From Herbaspirillum rubrisubalbicans (lineage in GTDB: Bacteria > Pseudomonadota > Gammaproteobacteria > Burkholderiales > Burkholderiaceae_D), in NCBI RefSeq assembly GCF_003719195.1, contig NZ_CP024996.1, positions 3,720,001 through 3,784,000 on the forward strand: 64,000 nt of DNA. Reading direction: 5' to 3'. Positions within the stretch are counted from its first letter, which is position 1. Every line of letters starts with the position of its first letter. This document shows, piece by piece, positions 26,514 through 34,247 of this stretch. Below the pieces are notes generated by a model. It was not told the DNA's origin, made no database searches, and was given only the letters and a program-made list of their open reading frames with translations. The position numbers were made by a program, and so were the translations under genes.

Positions 26514-27218
26514 TCACAAGTCCTTGATCTGGTATTCGATCTTGAACAATTCGTTGTCACTGCGCACTCCCAACTTGCGGAAGGCCGATTGCTTCTGGCA
26601 ACTGATGGTCTTGACGCTGCGCGCGAATTTTTCGGCAATGTCGGTCACCGACAGGCCATCCAGGCAGCAGCGCAAGACTTCGCGCTCACGCGGCGACAGG
26701 TTGGGCATGTCGGAGAGCGTATCGGAAGAAGGTGGCGTATTGCGCGCACGGCGGCGGCGCGGTGGAGCTGGTTCGGGCTCGCTGCGTGCACCGGGATCGG
26801 CGGCCTGCAGGGCGGCCAGTTCGCGGCTCATGGCAATACTCAGATATTCACGGCCGGTGTGGATGGCGCGGATGGCCAGGATCAGTTCGCTCAGTTCCTG
26901 CGACTTGCCAACGAAACCGCGCGCCCCAGCCTTCATGGCCATGACCACGGTGGCCGGGCTGCTGTGGGCCGAGGTCACCAGGATCTTGCTGCGCGGGAAG
27001 CGCACCCGCAGTGCACGGATCAGGTTCAGGCCATCGATGTCGTTGCTGCCCAGTGAATAATCGATCAATAGCAGATCGGCCGGCTCGGCCCGCAATGCCG
27101 TCATCAACTCCTTGCTGGTGGCAAAAGCGCCGATGACCGAGAAGTCCGGCTCCTCGGCCAGTCGCTTGGCTAGGCCGTAGCGCACCACGGCGTGGTCGTC
27201 GAGCAAGGCGATGCGCAT
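26514..27218 (-). CDS. NarL/LuxR-type response regulator (BvgA/EvgA-like)
   Basis: 234 aa. Receiver domain starting MRIALLDDHAVVRYG with phosphoacceptor Asp near residue 53 (LLLIDYSLGSNDIDG), a basic/Pro-rich linker (PEPAPPRRRRARNTPP, about 150-165), and a LuxR-type HTH (LSPREREVLRCCLDGLSVTDIAEKF...VKTISCQKQSAFRKLGV). The start at 27218 gives the canonical receiver N-terminus; upstream in-frame Met codons exist. It forms an operon with the REC-Hpt gene. Target genes unknown; the divergent DUF1800/DUF1501 pair is a candidate by position only. Confidence 0.92.
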   Translation of the reverse strand: MRIALLDDHAVVRYGLAKRLAEEPDFSVIGAFATSKELMTALRAEPADLLLIDYSLGSNDIDGLNLIRALRVRFPRSKILVTSAHSSPATVVMAMKAGARGFVGKSQELSELILAIRAIHTGREYLSIAMSRELAALQAADPGARSEPEPAPPRRRRARNTPPSSDTLSDMPNLSPREREVLRCCLDGLSVTDIAEKFARSVKTISCQKQSAFRKLGVRSDNELFKIEYQIKDL

Positions 27219-27651
27219 CTTCGATCCCACTTTCCATGTCATGCGCTGTCCCCTCGTATTGTGGTGATATGAAGCTTTCTTCTGCACATTGTCCGGCGAG
27301 CGGGCGCGGCGTTGGCAAAGGCATTATTTTGGCGGAGCGCGCGCCACCAGCGCATAAGAATCGTCTGAAAAACATCGAGAAAAAGCAAGTTTTTCTACAG
27401 CGACCCGTGCTCGACAAGCTGACGATAGCGTCAGCTTTGTAACACCGTGTATGAAGTAACAAGTATCGAGACAAGACCTTCTTTTTTTTGTCGCTGACAA
27501 GCGGCATGATGACAACCTCAACCCCGACCCAGGCGTTATGCCGCCAGTGCCGGGGTGCTGCGGCACGCCGCGCATTACACTTGCTTACAGCCGTCAACCA
27601 GGCCATTGACGATACTGGCCTCCCCCTTTTCCGAACCCGCGAGGCTCACCG
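27219..27651. other. divergent intergenic region with hairpin
   Basis: 433 bp between the response-regulator operon and the DUF1800 gene. AAGCTGACG (27416-27424) and CGTCAGCTT (27429-27437) form a perfect 9-bp stem with a 4-nt loop, preceded by GAAAAAgcaagTTTTTC. The hairpin could be a leader terminator or operator. No gene is supported here. Confidence 0.5.
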
Positions 27652-29202
27652 ATGCCCCCGTTACCGCTGCGTTGTCCGTCCCTGCTCCCGGCGCGACTAC
27701 TGTTGACGCTGGCACTGCTGATCACTGCCTGCGGCCAGGCCCAGGCTGCGACGGCAGCGGGGCCGGCCAGCGCCCCGCTGTCGGAGCAGGAGCGCGCCCT
27801 GCACGTGCTCAACCGCCTGGGCTACGGTCCCCGTCCGGGTGATCTGGAGCAGGTCGAGCACATGGGCGTGAAGCGCTACATCGACCAGCAATTGCATCCC
27901 GAGCGCATCCCCTTGCCCGCCGAGCTGCAAGCCAGTCTGGCAGCCTTGCCGGGGCTGCAGATGACGACCTCGCAATTGTTCGTCGACTATGGTCCGCCCT
28001 CCTTCGAGCGCAACATCAGCAAGGAAGAACAGGCCGTCGCGCGCCAGCGTGCCGTGCGCGAACTGACGCCGCAATGGCATATGGCGCGGCTGCTGCAGGC
28101 CACCGAAAGCCCGCGCCAGCTGGAAGAAGTGATGACCGAATTCTGGGCCAATCACTTCAACGTCTTCGAGGGCAAGGACTGGGTGCGGTACTGGGTCGGG
28201 GATTATGAAAAGAATGCCATCCGCCCCTACGCGCTGGGCAACTTCCGCGAACTGCTGGGCGCGGTGGCACATCACCCGGCCATGCTCTACTACCTCGACA
28301 ACTGGCTCTCCAGCGGCGCCGGCACTCCCGGTGCGCGTGGACGCTTCAAGGGCTTGAACGAAAATTACGCGCGCGAGTTGATGGAGCTGCATACCCTGGG
28401 CGTGAATGGCGGCTACCAGCAGGCCGACGTGATCACGCTGGCGCGCATCCTCTCGGGCTGGACCATCGATGTCGATGCCATGAAGGCTGGCGCGGCGCCG
28501 TTCCGCTTCATCGCGCAGCGCCACGACAATGGCCCCAAGATATTCCTCGGCAAGCCGTTGGCCGCCAGCGGCTACCAGGAGGGCGAAGCGGCGCTCGACA
28601 TCCTGGCCAATCATCCTTCGACGGCACGCTTCATTGCCACGCAACTGGTGCAGTATTTTGTGTCTGACCAAGCCGATCCGGCGCTGGTGCACAAGCTGTC
28701 GCAGAAATTCCTGAGCACCCACGGCGATATCCGCGCCGTCTTGCAGACGCTCTTCGACAGCCCGCAATTCTGGGCGCGCAGCAATTACCAGACCCAGTTC
28801 AAGACGCCCTACCAATTCGTGGTCTCGGCCCTGCGCGCGGAGGACATCCCGGTGCGCAATGCCAAGGCGGTCAATGGCGAGCTGAGCCAGTTCGGGATGC
28901 CACTCTATGGCTGGCTTACGCCCGAGGGCTACAAGTATTCGCAAGCGGCCTGGCTCAATCCCGATGCCCTGCTGCGACGGATCAACTTCGCCGGCTACCT
29001 GGCCAGCGGCTGGTCGCCCATCGCGCGGCCCGAAGGCACGCCGCCGCCCTCCAAGGCCGAGCTCCGCCCGCTGGACGCGCAGTTGTTGCGCACCACCCTA
29101 GGCCCGGCCATTACGTCCCAGACCGCTGCCCGCATCGAGGCCGCGCCCGAGAACCAGCGGGCCAGCCTGATCCTGGGTAGTCCCGATTTCATGAAACGCT
29201 GA
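27652..29202 (+). CDS. DUF1800 family exported protein
   Basis: 516 aa. Signal sequence with hydrophobic core LLLTLALLITACG; the LITAC motif may be a lipobox. The rest matches DUF1800: HVLNRLGYGPRPGDLEQVEHMG, EFWANHFNVF, ALGNFRELLGAVAHHPAMLYYLDN, NENYARELMELHTLGVNGGY and LARILSGWT. Members are always found next to DUF1501 proteins; biochemical function is unestablished, with proposals around exported/surface macromolecule handling. GAGG lies upstream of the ATG. The next gene begins 15 bp downstream. Confidence 0.9.
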   Translation: MPPLPLRCPSLLPARLLLTLALLITACGQAQAATAAGPASAPLSEQERALHVLNRLGYGPRPGDLEQVEHMGVKRYIDQQLHPERIPLPAELQASLAALPGLQMTTSQLFVDYGPPSFERNISKEEQAVARQRAVRELTPQWHMARLLQATESPRQLEEVMTEFWANHFNVFEGKDWVRYWVGDYEKNAIRPYALGNFRELLGAVAHHPAMLYYLDNWLSSGAGTPGARGRFKGLNENYARELMELHTLGVNGGYQQADVITLARILSGWTIDVDAMKAGAAPFRFIAQRHDNGPKIFLGKPLAASGYQEGEAALDILANHPSTARFIATQLVQYFVSDQADPALVHKLSQKFLSTHGDIRAVLQTLFDSPQFWARSNYQTQFKTPYQFVVSALRAEDIPVRNAKAVNGELSQFGMPLYGWLTPEGYKYSQAAWLNPDALLRRINFAGYLASGWSPIARPEGTPPPSKAELRPLDAQLLRTTLGPAITSQTAARIEAAPENQRASLILGSPDFMKR

Positions 29203-29217
29203 CCCTGCAGAGGCACC

Positions 29218-30549
29218 ATGAACCGCCGCGATTTCCTCCGTTACCTGGGCGCTGCCGGCAGCGGCGCCATCCTGGTCCCCATCGGCCTGTCCGGTTGCGC
29301 CGTCGTGCCCACCGGCGACAAGAGCATCAGCCGGGCCAGTAGCGCCAACCATATCTCTTCCGGCCAGGTAGCCTACGGCGCGCCGGCCGCGCGGCCCCAT
29401 GCCGCAGGCGATGGCGCGCCGCGCATGGTGGTAGTGTTCCTGCGGGGTGCCGTCGATGGTCTCAACGTAGTGGTGCCGTATGGCGATGGCGCGTATTACC
29501 AGGCACGGCCGACCATTGCGGTGGCGCGTCCGGGACAAGCCAATGGCGTACTCGACCTGACCGGCTACTTCGGCCTGCACCCGGCCCTGCAACCGCTGAT
29601 GCCGTACTGGCAAAGCGGCCAACTAGCCTTCGTCCATGCGTCCGGCTCCCCCGATAGTTCGCGCTCGCACTTCGAGGCGCAGGACTACATGGAGACCGGC
29701 ACGCCGGGCCAGCACAATACGCCTGATGGCTGGCTCAACCGCGTCATGGATTACCTGCCACCGGCGCAATCACCGCTGCAGACCATCAACGTAGGCAACG
29801 CCACGCCGCGCATCCTGAGCGGCCACAACGTGGCGGCCAACCTGCCCACCGGGCGCGAGGCCACGCGCCCGAGCATGATCGACCAACCGCGCTGGAGCCA
29901 GGTCTTCGACCCGCTCTATGGCGACGACGATGCGCTGGGCAAGGCCTATCGCGATGGCCTGGCAGCGCGCAAGCAACTCATGGCCGAGATCAATAGCCAG
30001 GAACAGCAGATGGCCAACAATGGCGCCCCGCTGCCCAATGGCATGTCGATGGATACGGCGCGCCTGGGCCGCCTGATGCGTCACGATCCGCGCATCCGAC
30101 TGGCCTTCCTGGCCGCCGGCGGCTGGGATACCCATATCGGCCAGGGCAACGGTACCGGCCAACTGGCGGCCCGCCTTTCGCCGCTAGGCGCGGGCCTGGC
30201 CACGCTGGCGCGCGAACTGGGGCCGGCCTTCAATGACACGGTGATCGTGGTGATGTCCGAATTCGGCCGCACCTTCCGCGAAAACGGCAATGGCGGCACC
30301 GATCACGGCCATGGCAATGCCATGTGGCTCATGGGCGGCAACCTGCGCGGCGGCAAGATCTACGGACAATGGCCGGGCCTGAACCAGGCAGCCTTGAACG
30401 AAGGCCGCGACCTGGCCATCACCACCGATTTCCGCGCCGTGCTGTGTGCGCTGGCGGAGCAGCATATGCGCATCCCTGACCAGGCATTGGAGAAAATATT
30501 TCCCCAATATGCTGCGGGTTCTAAAGGTGTGCCTGCGCTCTTTGTCTAA
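29218..30549 (+). CDS. DUF1501 family Tat-exported protein
   Basis: 443 aa. The N-terminus MNRRDFLRYLG is a twin-arginine motif, followed by a hydrophobic segment ending LSGC, so it is likely a Tat-translocated lipoprotein. The body matches DUF1501 (alkaline-phosphatase/sulfatase-like fold): MVVVFLRGAVDGLNVVVPYGD, SRSHFEAQDYMETG, GGWDTHIGQGNG and VMSEFGRTFRENGNGGTDHGHGN, the last with probable metal-binding residues. Tat export fits a protein folded with metal before translocation. Pairs with the DUF1800 protein; the role of the pair is unknown. Confidence 0.9.
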   Translation: MNRRDFLRYLGAAGSGAILVPIGLSGCAVVPTGDKSISRASSANHISSGQVAYGAPAARPHAAGDGAPRMVVVFLRGAVDGLNVVVPYGDGAYYQARPTIAVARPGQANGVLDLTGYFGLHPALQPLMPYWQSGQLAFVHASGSPDSSRSHFEAQDYMETGTPGQHNTPDGWLNRVMDYLPPAQSPLQTINVGNATPRILSGHNVAANLPTGREATRPSMIDQPRWSQVFDPLYGDDDALGKAYRDGLAARKQLMAEINSQEQQMANNGAPLPNGMSMDTARLGRLMRHDPRIRLAFLAAGGWDTHIGQGNGTGQLAARLSPLGAGLATLARELGPAFNDTVIVVMSEFGRTFRENGNGGTDHGHGNAMWLMGGNLRGGKIYGQWPGLNQAALNEGRDLAITTDFRAVLCALAEQHMRIPDQALEKIFPQYAAGSKGVPALFV

Positions 30550-30609
30550 GACGGCGCAAGAATTATCGGGATGAATTTCCAACCCAAGTTTTGGATATTT
30601 TCCCAATCC

Positions 30610-31224
30610 TTAGTTATCGACACCCTTTGCCGGGCCAGTAAACAAACTAACCTTTGCGTTGTATTCCAATATCAAGTCTTGCCTACCAGACATGTCGATA
30701 ACCTCGCCATGAGCAACCGCCCCAAATAATTCAGTGGTGACCAATATGAAAACTATGTCTTGCTCTGAATAGTTAGCCTCAACCTTGCCACTGTTATGCC
30801 GTCGCGATACTTGGTGAAAACCCGTATGAGTAAATCCACTCATAGTTTTCCAGACGTGGGTCTTTAATGATGACAATACTTCCGAACGCCCTAGTTTTGG
30901 TTCGATGTCAGCGACAAGCTGCTTAAAGCTTCGGTCAATATCCCCAGTTTTGAATTTTCTGATTTGTTGATCAGTTGCGCATCGACGTAACCACATTCCG
31001 CGTATCAGGGATTCCACCAGTACTCTAAGCAACGCGAAGGCAGATCCATATAGTTCAGATGAGCATAAAAGTGCTATTGCTGCTTGATGCTCAATAGCTA
31101 CATCAAAACATCCAAGAGCGATCAACGATCGTTCGTCTGCCGGCAGATCTAAGCCCGTCGACAAGCTATCAAGCCACATCATCTGTCTCATTAAATGCTC
31201 GAATTGTGCGACGGCGGTGCTCAT
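30610..31224 (-). CDS. hypothetical all-helical protein (HEPN-like pattern)
   Basis: 204 aa, almost entirely helical by composition, no signal peptide. The segment YGSAFALLRVLVESLIRGMWLRRCATDQQ has the Arg-x3-Glu...Trp-Leu pattern seen in DUF5677/DUF6988-like, HEPN-type proteins, and a conserved-looking GFTHTGFHQVSRRH follows. The match is from memory and not confirmed. Base composition is lower in GC than the flanking core genes, and it adjoins an IS element, so horizontal acquisition is likely. In-frame GTG at 31254 is an alternative start. Function unknown. Confidence 0.65.
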   Translation of the reverse strand: MSTAVAQFEHLMRQMMWLDSLSTGLDLPADERSLIALGCFDVAIEHQAAIALLCSSELYGSAFALLRVLVESLIRGMWLRRCATDQQIRKFKTGDIDRSFKQLVADIEPKLGRSEVLSSLKTHVWKTMSGFTHTGFHQVSRRHNSGKVEANYSEQDIVFILVTTELFGAVAHGEVIDMSGRQDLILEYNAKVSLFTGPAKGVDN

Positions 31225-31273
31225 TAGATTTTCTTGTTTCGAAGCTATTCCCACGTTTCTTTTCGCCTGACTT

Positions 31274-31480
31274 TCACAGGCTCGTCAGCAGGGTATCCCT
31301 GGAAGGGAGGTGGGCCTCCCAAGACGCGATGAAGCGCCCTTTGATGCGTTTTGCGTATGCGATTACCTCTTTAAATACCTTCTTCACCATAAGCAAATCC
31401 TCCTTTCTGCTGTTGGATAGCACTGCAATGAACTCTGCAACAACGAAGCCCACAAGGAAACCAAGTGGGCCAAAGATCAT
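31274..31480 (-). CDS. small membrane protein, probably 5'-truncated by IS insertion
   Basis: 68 aa as it stands: one N-terminal TM helix (PLGFLVGFVVAEFIAVL) then a basic, soluble tail. Its ATG is only 8 bp from the IS left end. If the IS and one copy of the 3-bp duplication are removed, the frame extends upstream through HVCGA (read backwards) to a pair of ATG codons just beyond the right IS end, giving MMAGCVHMIFGP. The IS therefore probably removed about eight N-terminal residues and the native ribosome site. No known family. Confidence 0.5.
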   Translation of the reverse strand: MIFGPLGFLVGFVVAEFIAVLSNSRKEDLLMVKKVFKEVIAYAKRIKGRFIASWEAHLPSRDTLLTSL

Positions 31481-31488
31481 ATGAACAC

Positions 31489-31515
31489 TGAACCGCCCCG
31501 ACTTTCGCGGAGGCT
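31489..31515. repeat. IS left terminal inverted repeat
   Basis: 27 bp beginning TGAACCGCCCCG and ending GGAGGCT; complementary to 32783-32809 with a few mismatches in the centre. Flanked outside by CAC (31486-31488). Confidence 0.85.
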
Positions 31516-31527
31516 ATTTGGTTTAAG

Positions 31528-32475
31528 TTATGCCGACACTGCAGTATTGCTGGCGAACCGGCTGTAGTAGTTTGCCTCAGCTTCTGCCGGAGGGATATAG
31601 CCGATGGATTCCAGCAGTCGATGATGGTTGAACCAAGCCACCCATTCGAGCGTGGCCAGTTCGACGGATTCCCTGGTTTTCCAAGGGGCACGGCGATGAA
31701 TTAATTCAGCTTTGTACAGGCCATTGATGGTTTCGGCCAAGGCGTTATCGTAACTGTCGCCACGGCTTCCGACCGATGGCGCAATGCCCGCCTCGGCCAG
31801 GCGTTCACTGTAGCGAATCCCGACGTATTGCGATCCCCTGTCGGAATGATGGATCAAGCCGCCGTTGCCTTCGGGCTGGCGAGCATAGAGCGCCTGCTCC
31901 AGCGCATCTAGCACGAAGTCCGTCGTCATACTGTTGCTGACACGCCAGCCAACGATGCGACGGGCAAACACGTCGATGACGAAGGCCACATACAGCCAGC
32001 CTTGCCAGGTCGATACGTAGGTAAAGTCGGACACCCAAAGCTGGTTGGGACGATCAGCCTTGAACTGACGATTGACCCGGTCCAACGGGCAGGCTGCCTT
32101 GGGATCAGAACGCGTGGTGCGAAGTTGCTTACCACGCCGGGCTCCCTGAAGCCCTTGCTTTCGCATCAACCGCTCTACCGTACAACGTGCGATAGATACG
32201 CCCTCGCGATTCAGCTGTCGCCACACCTTGTCAGCACCGTACACACGCATGTTGGCGTGCCACACCCGGCTGATTTCAACTCGCAGTACCGCATCACGCT
32301 TGCTACGAGCACAGCACAATTGAGGATTGCGCTGCCTCGCTGCATAACGCCGATATGCTGACGGGGCAACCTGCAATACCTTGCAGATCGGCTCGACCCC
32401 GTGGATATCCCGATAGCGATCGATATAGGTATTTACGACTTCAGTTTGCGGTCGAGCTCCGCCTGCGCGAAAAAA
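31528..32475 (-). CDS. IS3-family transposase OrfB (frameshifted part of OrfAB)
   Basis: DDE integrase-type transposase. Acidic residues: Asp in [12 protein letters not shown], Asp in [10 protein letters not shown], and Glu in [15 protein letters not shown]. Met-less N-terminal part runs [21 protein letters not shown] in the -1 frame, showing it is made as a fusion with OrfA by ribosomal slippage rather than from its own start; a TTG at 32376 is the only start-like codon near [11 protein letters not shown]. Coordinates therefore begin at the slip site. Length and residues appear intact. Confidence 0.9.
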   Translation of the reverse strand, partial: FFRAGGARPQTEVVNTYIDRYRDIHGVEPICKVLQVAPSAYRRYAARQRNPQLCCARSKRDAVLRVEISRVWHANMRVYGADKVWRQLNREGVSIARCTVERLMRKQGLQGARRGKQLRTTRSDPKAACPLDRVNRQFKADRPNQLWVSDFTYVSTWQGWLYVAFVIDVFARRIVGWRVSNSMTTDFVLDALEQALYARQPEGNGGLIHHSDRGSQYVGIRYSERLAEAGIAPSVGSRGDSYDNALAETINGLYKAELIHRRAPWKTRESVELATLEWVAWFNHHRLLESIGYIPPAEAEANYYSRFASNTAVSA

Positions 32476-32759
32476 GCGCTCGCGGTCTTGAGAATCTCGT
32501 TAGCACGGCGCAATTCCTTGACCTCGCGCTCCAGTGCCTTGATACGCTCACGCTCGGCCGTGCTGACGCCATCCCGCTCGCCGCTATCGACCTCGGCGCG
32601 TTTGACCCAGTCCAGCAGCGTCTGAGGCGTACAGCCGATCATCGGCGCAATCGATTGGACCGCAGACCACGTGGAGGAATGCTCATCCCGCTGCTCACGC
32701 ACCAAGCGCACCGCACGCTCTCGTACCTCAGGGGAAAACTTGCTTGATTTCTTGTTCAT
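32433..32759 (-). CDS. IS3-family transposase OrfA
   Basis: 108 aa. N-terminal HTH ([21 protein letters not shown]...[23 protein letters not shown]) that binds the inverted repeats, then a leucine-zipper-like helix ([24 protein letters not shown]) for multimerisation. It overlaps OrfB in the -1 frame. Its last residues ELDRKLKS precede a stop inside the OrfB frame. Confidence 0.92.
   Translation of the reverse strand: MNKKSSKFSPEVRERAVRLVREQRDEHSSTWSAVQSIAPMIGCTPQTLLDWVKRAEVDSGERDGVSTAERERIKALEREVKELRRANEILKTASAFFAQAELDRKLKS
32469..32475 (-). promoter_or_regulatory. programmed -1 frameshift heptamer of the IS
   Basis: On the minus strand T-TTT-TTC in the OrfA zero frame (codons GCT TTT TTC), a canonical X-XXY-YYZ slip site. 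Slipping here joins OrfA in frame to OrfB to give the OrfAB transposase. Confidence 0.8.
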
Positions 32760-32782
32760 GGCTCTATTCTCTCAAGAGTTAG

Positions 32783-32809
32783 AGCCTCCTCAAAATCCGG
32801 GGCGGTTCA
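32783..32809. repeat. IS right terminal inverted repeat
   Basis: 27 bp starting AGCCTCCTC and ending GGGGCGGTTCA, inverted relative to 31489-31515. Followed by the CAC duplication (32810-32812). Confidence 0.85.
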
Positions 32810-32812
32810 CAC

Positions 32813-33161
32813 AGCCAGCCATCATCAGTCTCAGGAGGCCACCTCTGAGAGACACCCTTTGAGGATGTTTCGGCTCGAATAGTTTAGCGCAAAGAACCAG
32901 CAGGCGTGAGTTTGCGCTTGATCGGGTTAATCCACCATCTCATGCTCTGAATACAAATACCGGTCAAGCCTGTTCCATAAACCAATGGACACAAGCAATG
33001 GTCTGCCTGGAAAATTCGAAGAGCCTGACGCCCACTTTCTCCTGTTCAATCCCAACCACAACCGTCGGCGAGATAAAGATCATAGGGCGGCGACTTTATG
33101 GTGTAGTCGAAAGCCGTTTATTGAAGTTGCTGTAACCGCTCAGCCCCAACCTTGGAGAGAT
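32813..33161. other. accessory intergenic region, no gene supported
   Basis: About 350 bp with lower GC. AGCGCAAA (32886-32893) and TTTGCGCT (32911-32918) form an 8-bp stem with a 17-nt loop. The frame that continues into the next gene from 32985 lacks coding character before 33162. The left edge may include the displaced start of the small membrane protein. Confidence 0.4.
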
Positions 33162-33593
33162 ATGCAGACCAGAACCGTTAAGTTCTTTGGCCTAGCTCTT
33201 TTAGTTTATCTTTCGCTAGGCTTGATCGTTCATTTCACAAGACTCCACTACGGTCGCTGCGACTTTTACAATCGGCCGGAAACGTTGGACGGTGGTGTGA
33301 AACTCTTGAACGGAACGTCATACCGATTCCAGATGTGCGGTACTGGCGGAAATGATCAGGACGGAACGGACGATAAAATCGAACTGAAGGTGTTCAACGA
33401 TCAAGGCACGCTGCTAGCCCGGAGATATTTTTCGGTCAACTGGTATGCAGGCAGAAGCTTCCATCCCCCCTTAGCCTACGAGGACGACTTCGTTCGATAT
33501 ATTGACGTAACTGAAAACTCTAGATTCGAGAAACGCCTGAACATCCCACCAACAAAGTGGGATTGGATTAGAGCCAGATTGTCGTTGTTTTGA
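33162..33593 (+). CDS. hypothetical membrane-anchored protein
   Basis: 143 aa. N-terminal TM anchor (KFFGLALLVYLSLGLIVHFT, about 7-26) followed by a soluble, presumably periplasmic domain with two Cys (RCDFYNRPETLDGG and RFQMCGTGG) that might form a disulfide, and a C-terminus KWDWIRARLSLF. GGAGAG directly before the ATG at 33162 decides the start; a longer frame from 32985 has no ribosome site. No family recognised. It abuts the isc operon convergently and belongs to the lower-GC patch. Confidence 0.65.
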   Translation: MQTRTVKFFGLALLVYLSLGLIVHFTRLHYGRCDFYNRPETLDGGVKLLNGTSYRFQMCGTGGNDQDGTDDKIELKVFNDQGTLLARRYFSVNWYAGRSFHPPLAYEDDFVRYIDVTENSRFEKRLNIPPTKWDWIRARLSLF

Positions 33594-33628
33594 CCCAAGC
33601 TTGGTCACGATTGCCAATCTGGCTGACG

Positions 33629-33823
33629 TCACTCCGCCTCGGCAATCCACGCCGCCTGGATCGCTTCCAGGATGCGCTCGCCAGAGCGATTGGGATCATC
33701 CGCAAACCCATCCAGCTCCATGACCCAGCGATGCAGGTCGGTAAAGCGGATGGTCTTGGGATCGACCTCGGGAAACTTGTCGCAAAGCTCCTCGGCGATC
33801 TGCTGGGTATCGGTCCATTTCAT
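33629..33823 (-). CDS. iscX: Fe-S cluster assembly protein IscX
   Basis: 64 aa, the usual IscX size: MKWTDTQQIAEELCDKF, PEVDPKTIRFTDLHRWV and GERILEAIQAAWIAE. IscX binds IscS and iron and modulates cluster assembly. AGGAGAG before the ATG at 33823 selects this start over a Met five codons upstream. Last gene of the isc operon, 31 bp after fdx. Confidence 0.94.
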   Translation of the reverse strand: MKWTDTQQIAEELCDKFPEVDPKTIRFTDLHRWVMELDGFADDPNRSGERILEAIQAAWIAEAE

Positions 33824-33854
33824 GTCGCTCTCCTGCACCGCGCTGGCGGCGTGT

Positions 33855-34193
33855 TCAGTGGTTTTCGGACGCGTGGTTGATGGTGTACTTGGGAATTTCG
33901 ACGGTCAGGTCGTCTTCGCCCAGCACCACCTGGCAAGACAGGCGGGACGTCGCTTCCAGGCCCCAGGCCATGTCCAGCAAGTCTTCTTCCTTGTCGGTCG
34001 GATCATCAAGGGTCTCGAAGCCTTCGCGAATCACCACGTGGCAGGTGGTGCAGGCGCAGGACTTCTCGCAGGCGTGCTCGATGTCGATGTCGCTGTCCAG
34101 CAGCGCATCGCACAGGGTCTTGCCGGCGGGGGCGTCGATCACCGAGCCTTCAGGGCAGAGGACCGGATGAGGGAGGATGACGATCTGGGGCAT
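33855..34193 (-). CDS. fdx: ISC-type 2Fe-2S ferredoxin
   Basis: 112 aa adrenodoxin-type ferredoxin supplying electrons for Fe-S cluster assembly. Cluster ligands Cys42, Cys48, Cys51 and Cys87 (ACEKSCACTTC...RLSCQ) have the same numbering as E. coli Fdx. Located between hscA and iscX in the conserved isc order. Confidence 0.95.
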   Translation of the reverse strand: MPQIVILPHPVLCPEGSVIDAPAGKTLCDALLDSDIDIEHACEKSCACTTCHVVIREGFETLDDPTDKEEDLLDMAWGLEATSRLSCQVVLGEDDLTVEIPKYTINHASENH

Positions 34194-34247
34194 GGTGGCT
34201 CTCGTGTCTTGTCTACAGTGTCTACAGTGTTCAGGTGATGAAATCGC

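Larger units (their letters stand above)
31489..32809 (-). mobile_element. IS3-family insertion sequence, apparently intact
   Basis: 1321 bp bounded by 27-bp imperfect terminal inverted repeats (31489-31515 and 32783-32809) and flanked by a 3-bp direct repeat CAC (31486-31488 and 32810-32812), the target-site duplication size of IS3 elements. It carries orfA and orfB on the minus strand with a -1 frameshift site. Both frames are complete, so it may be active. It sits in a lower-GC accessory patch and interrupts the start of a small membrane protein gene. Confidence 0.92.
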
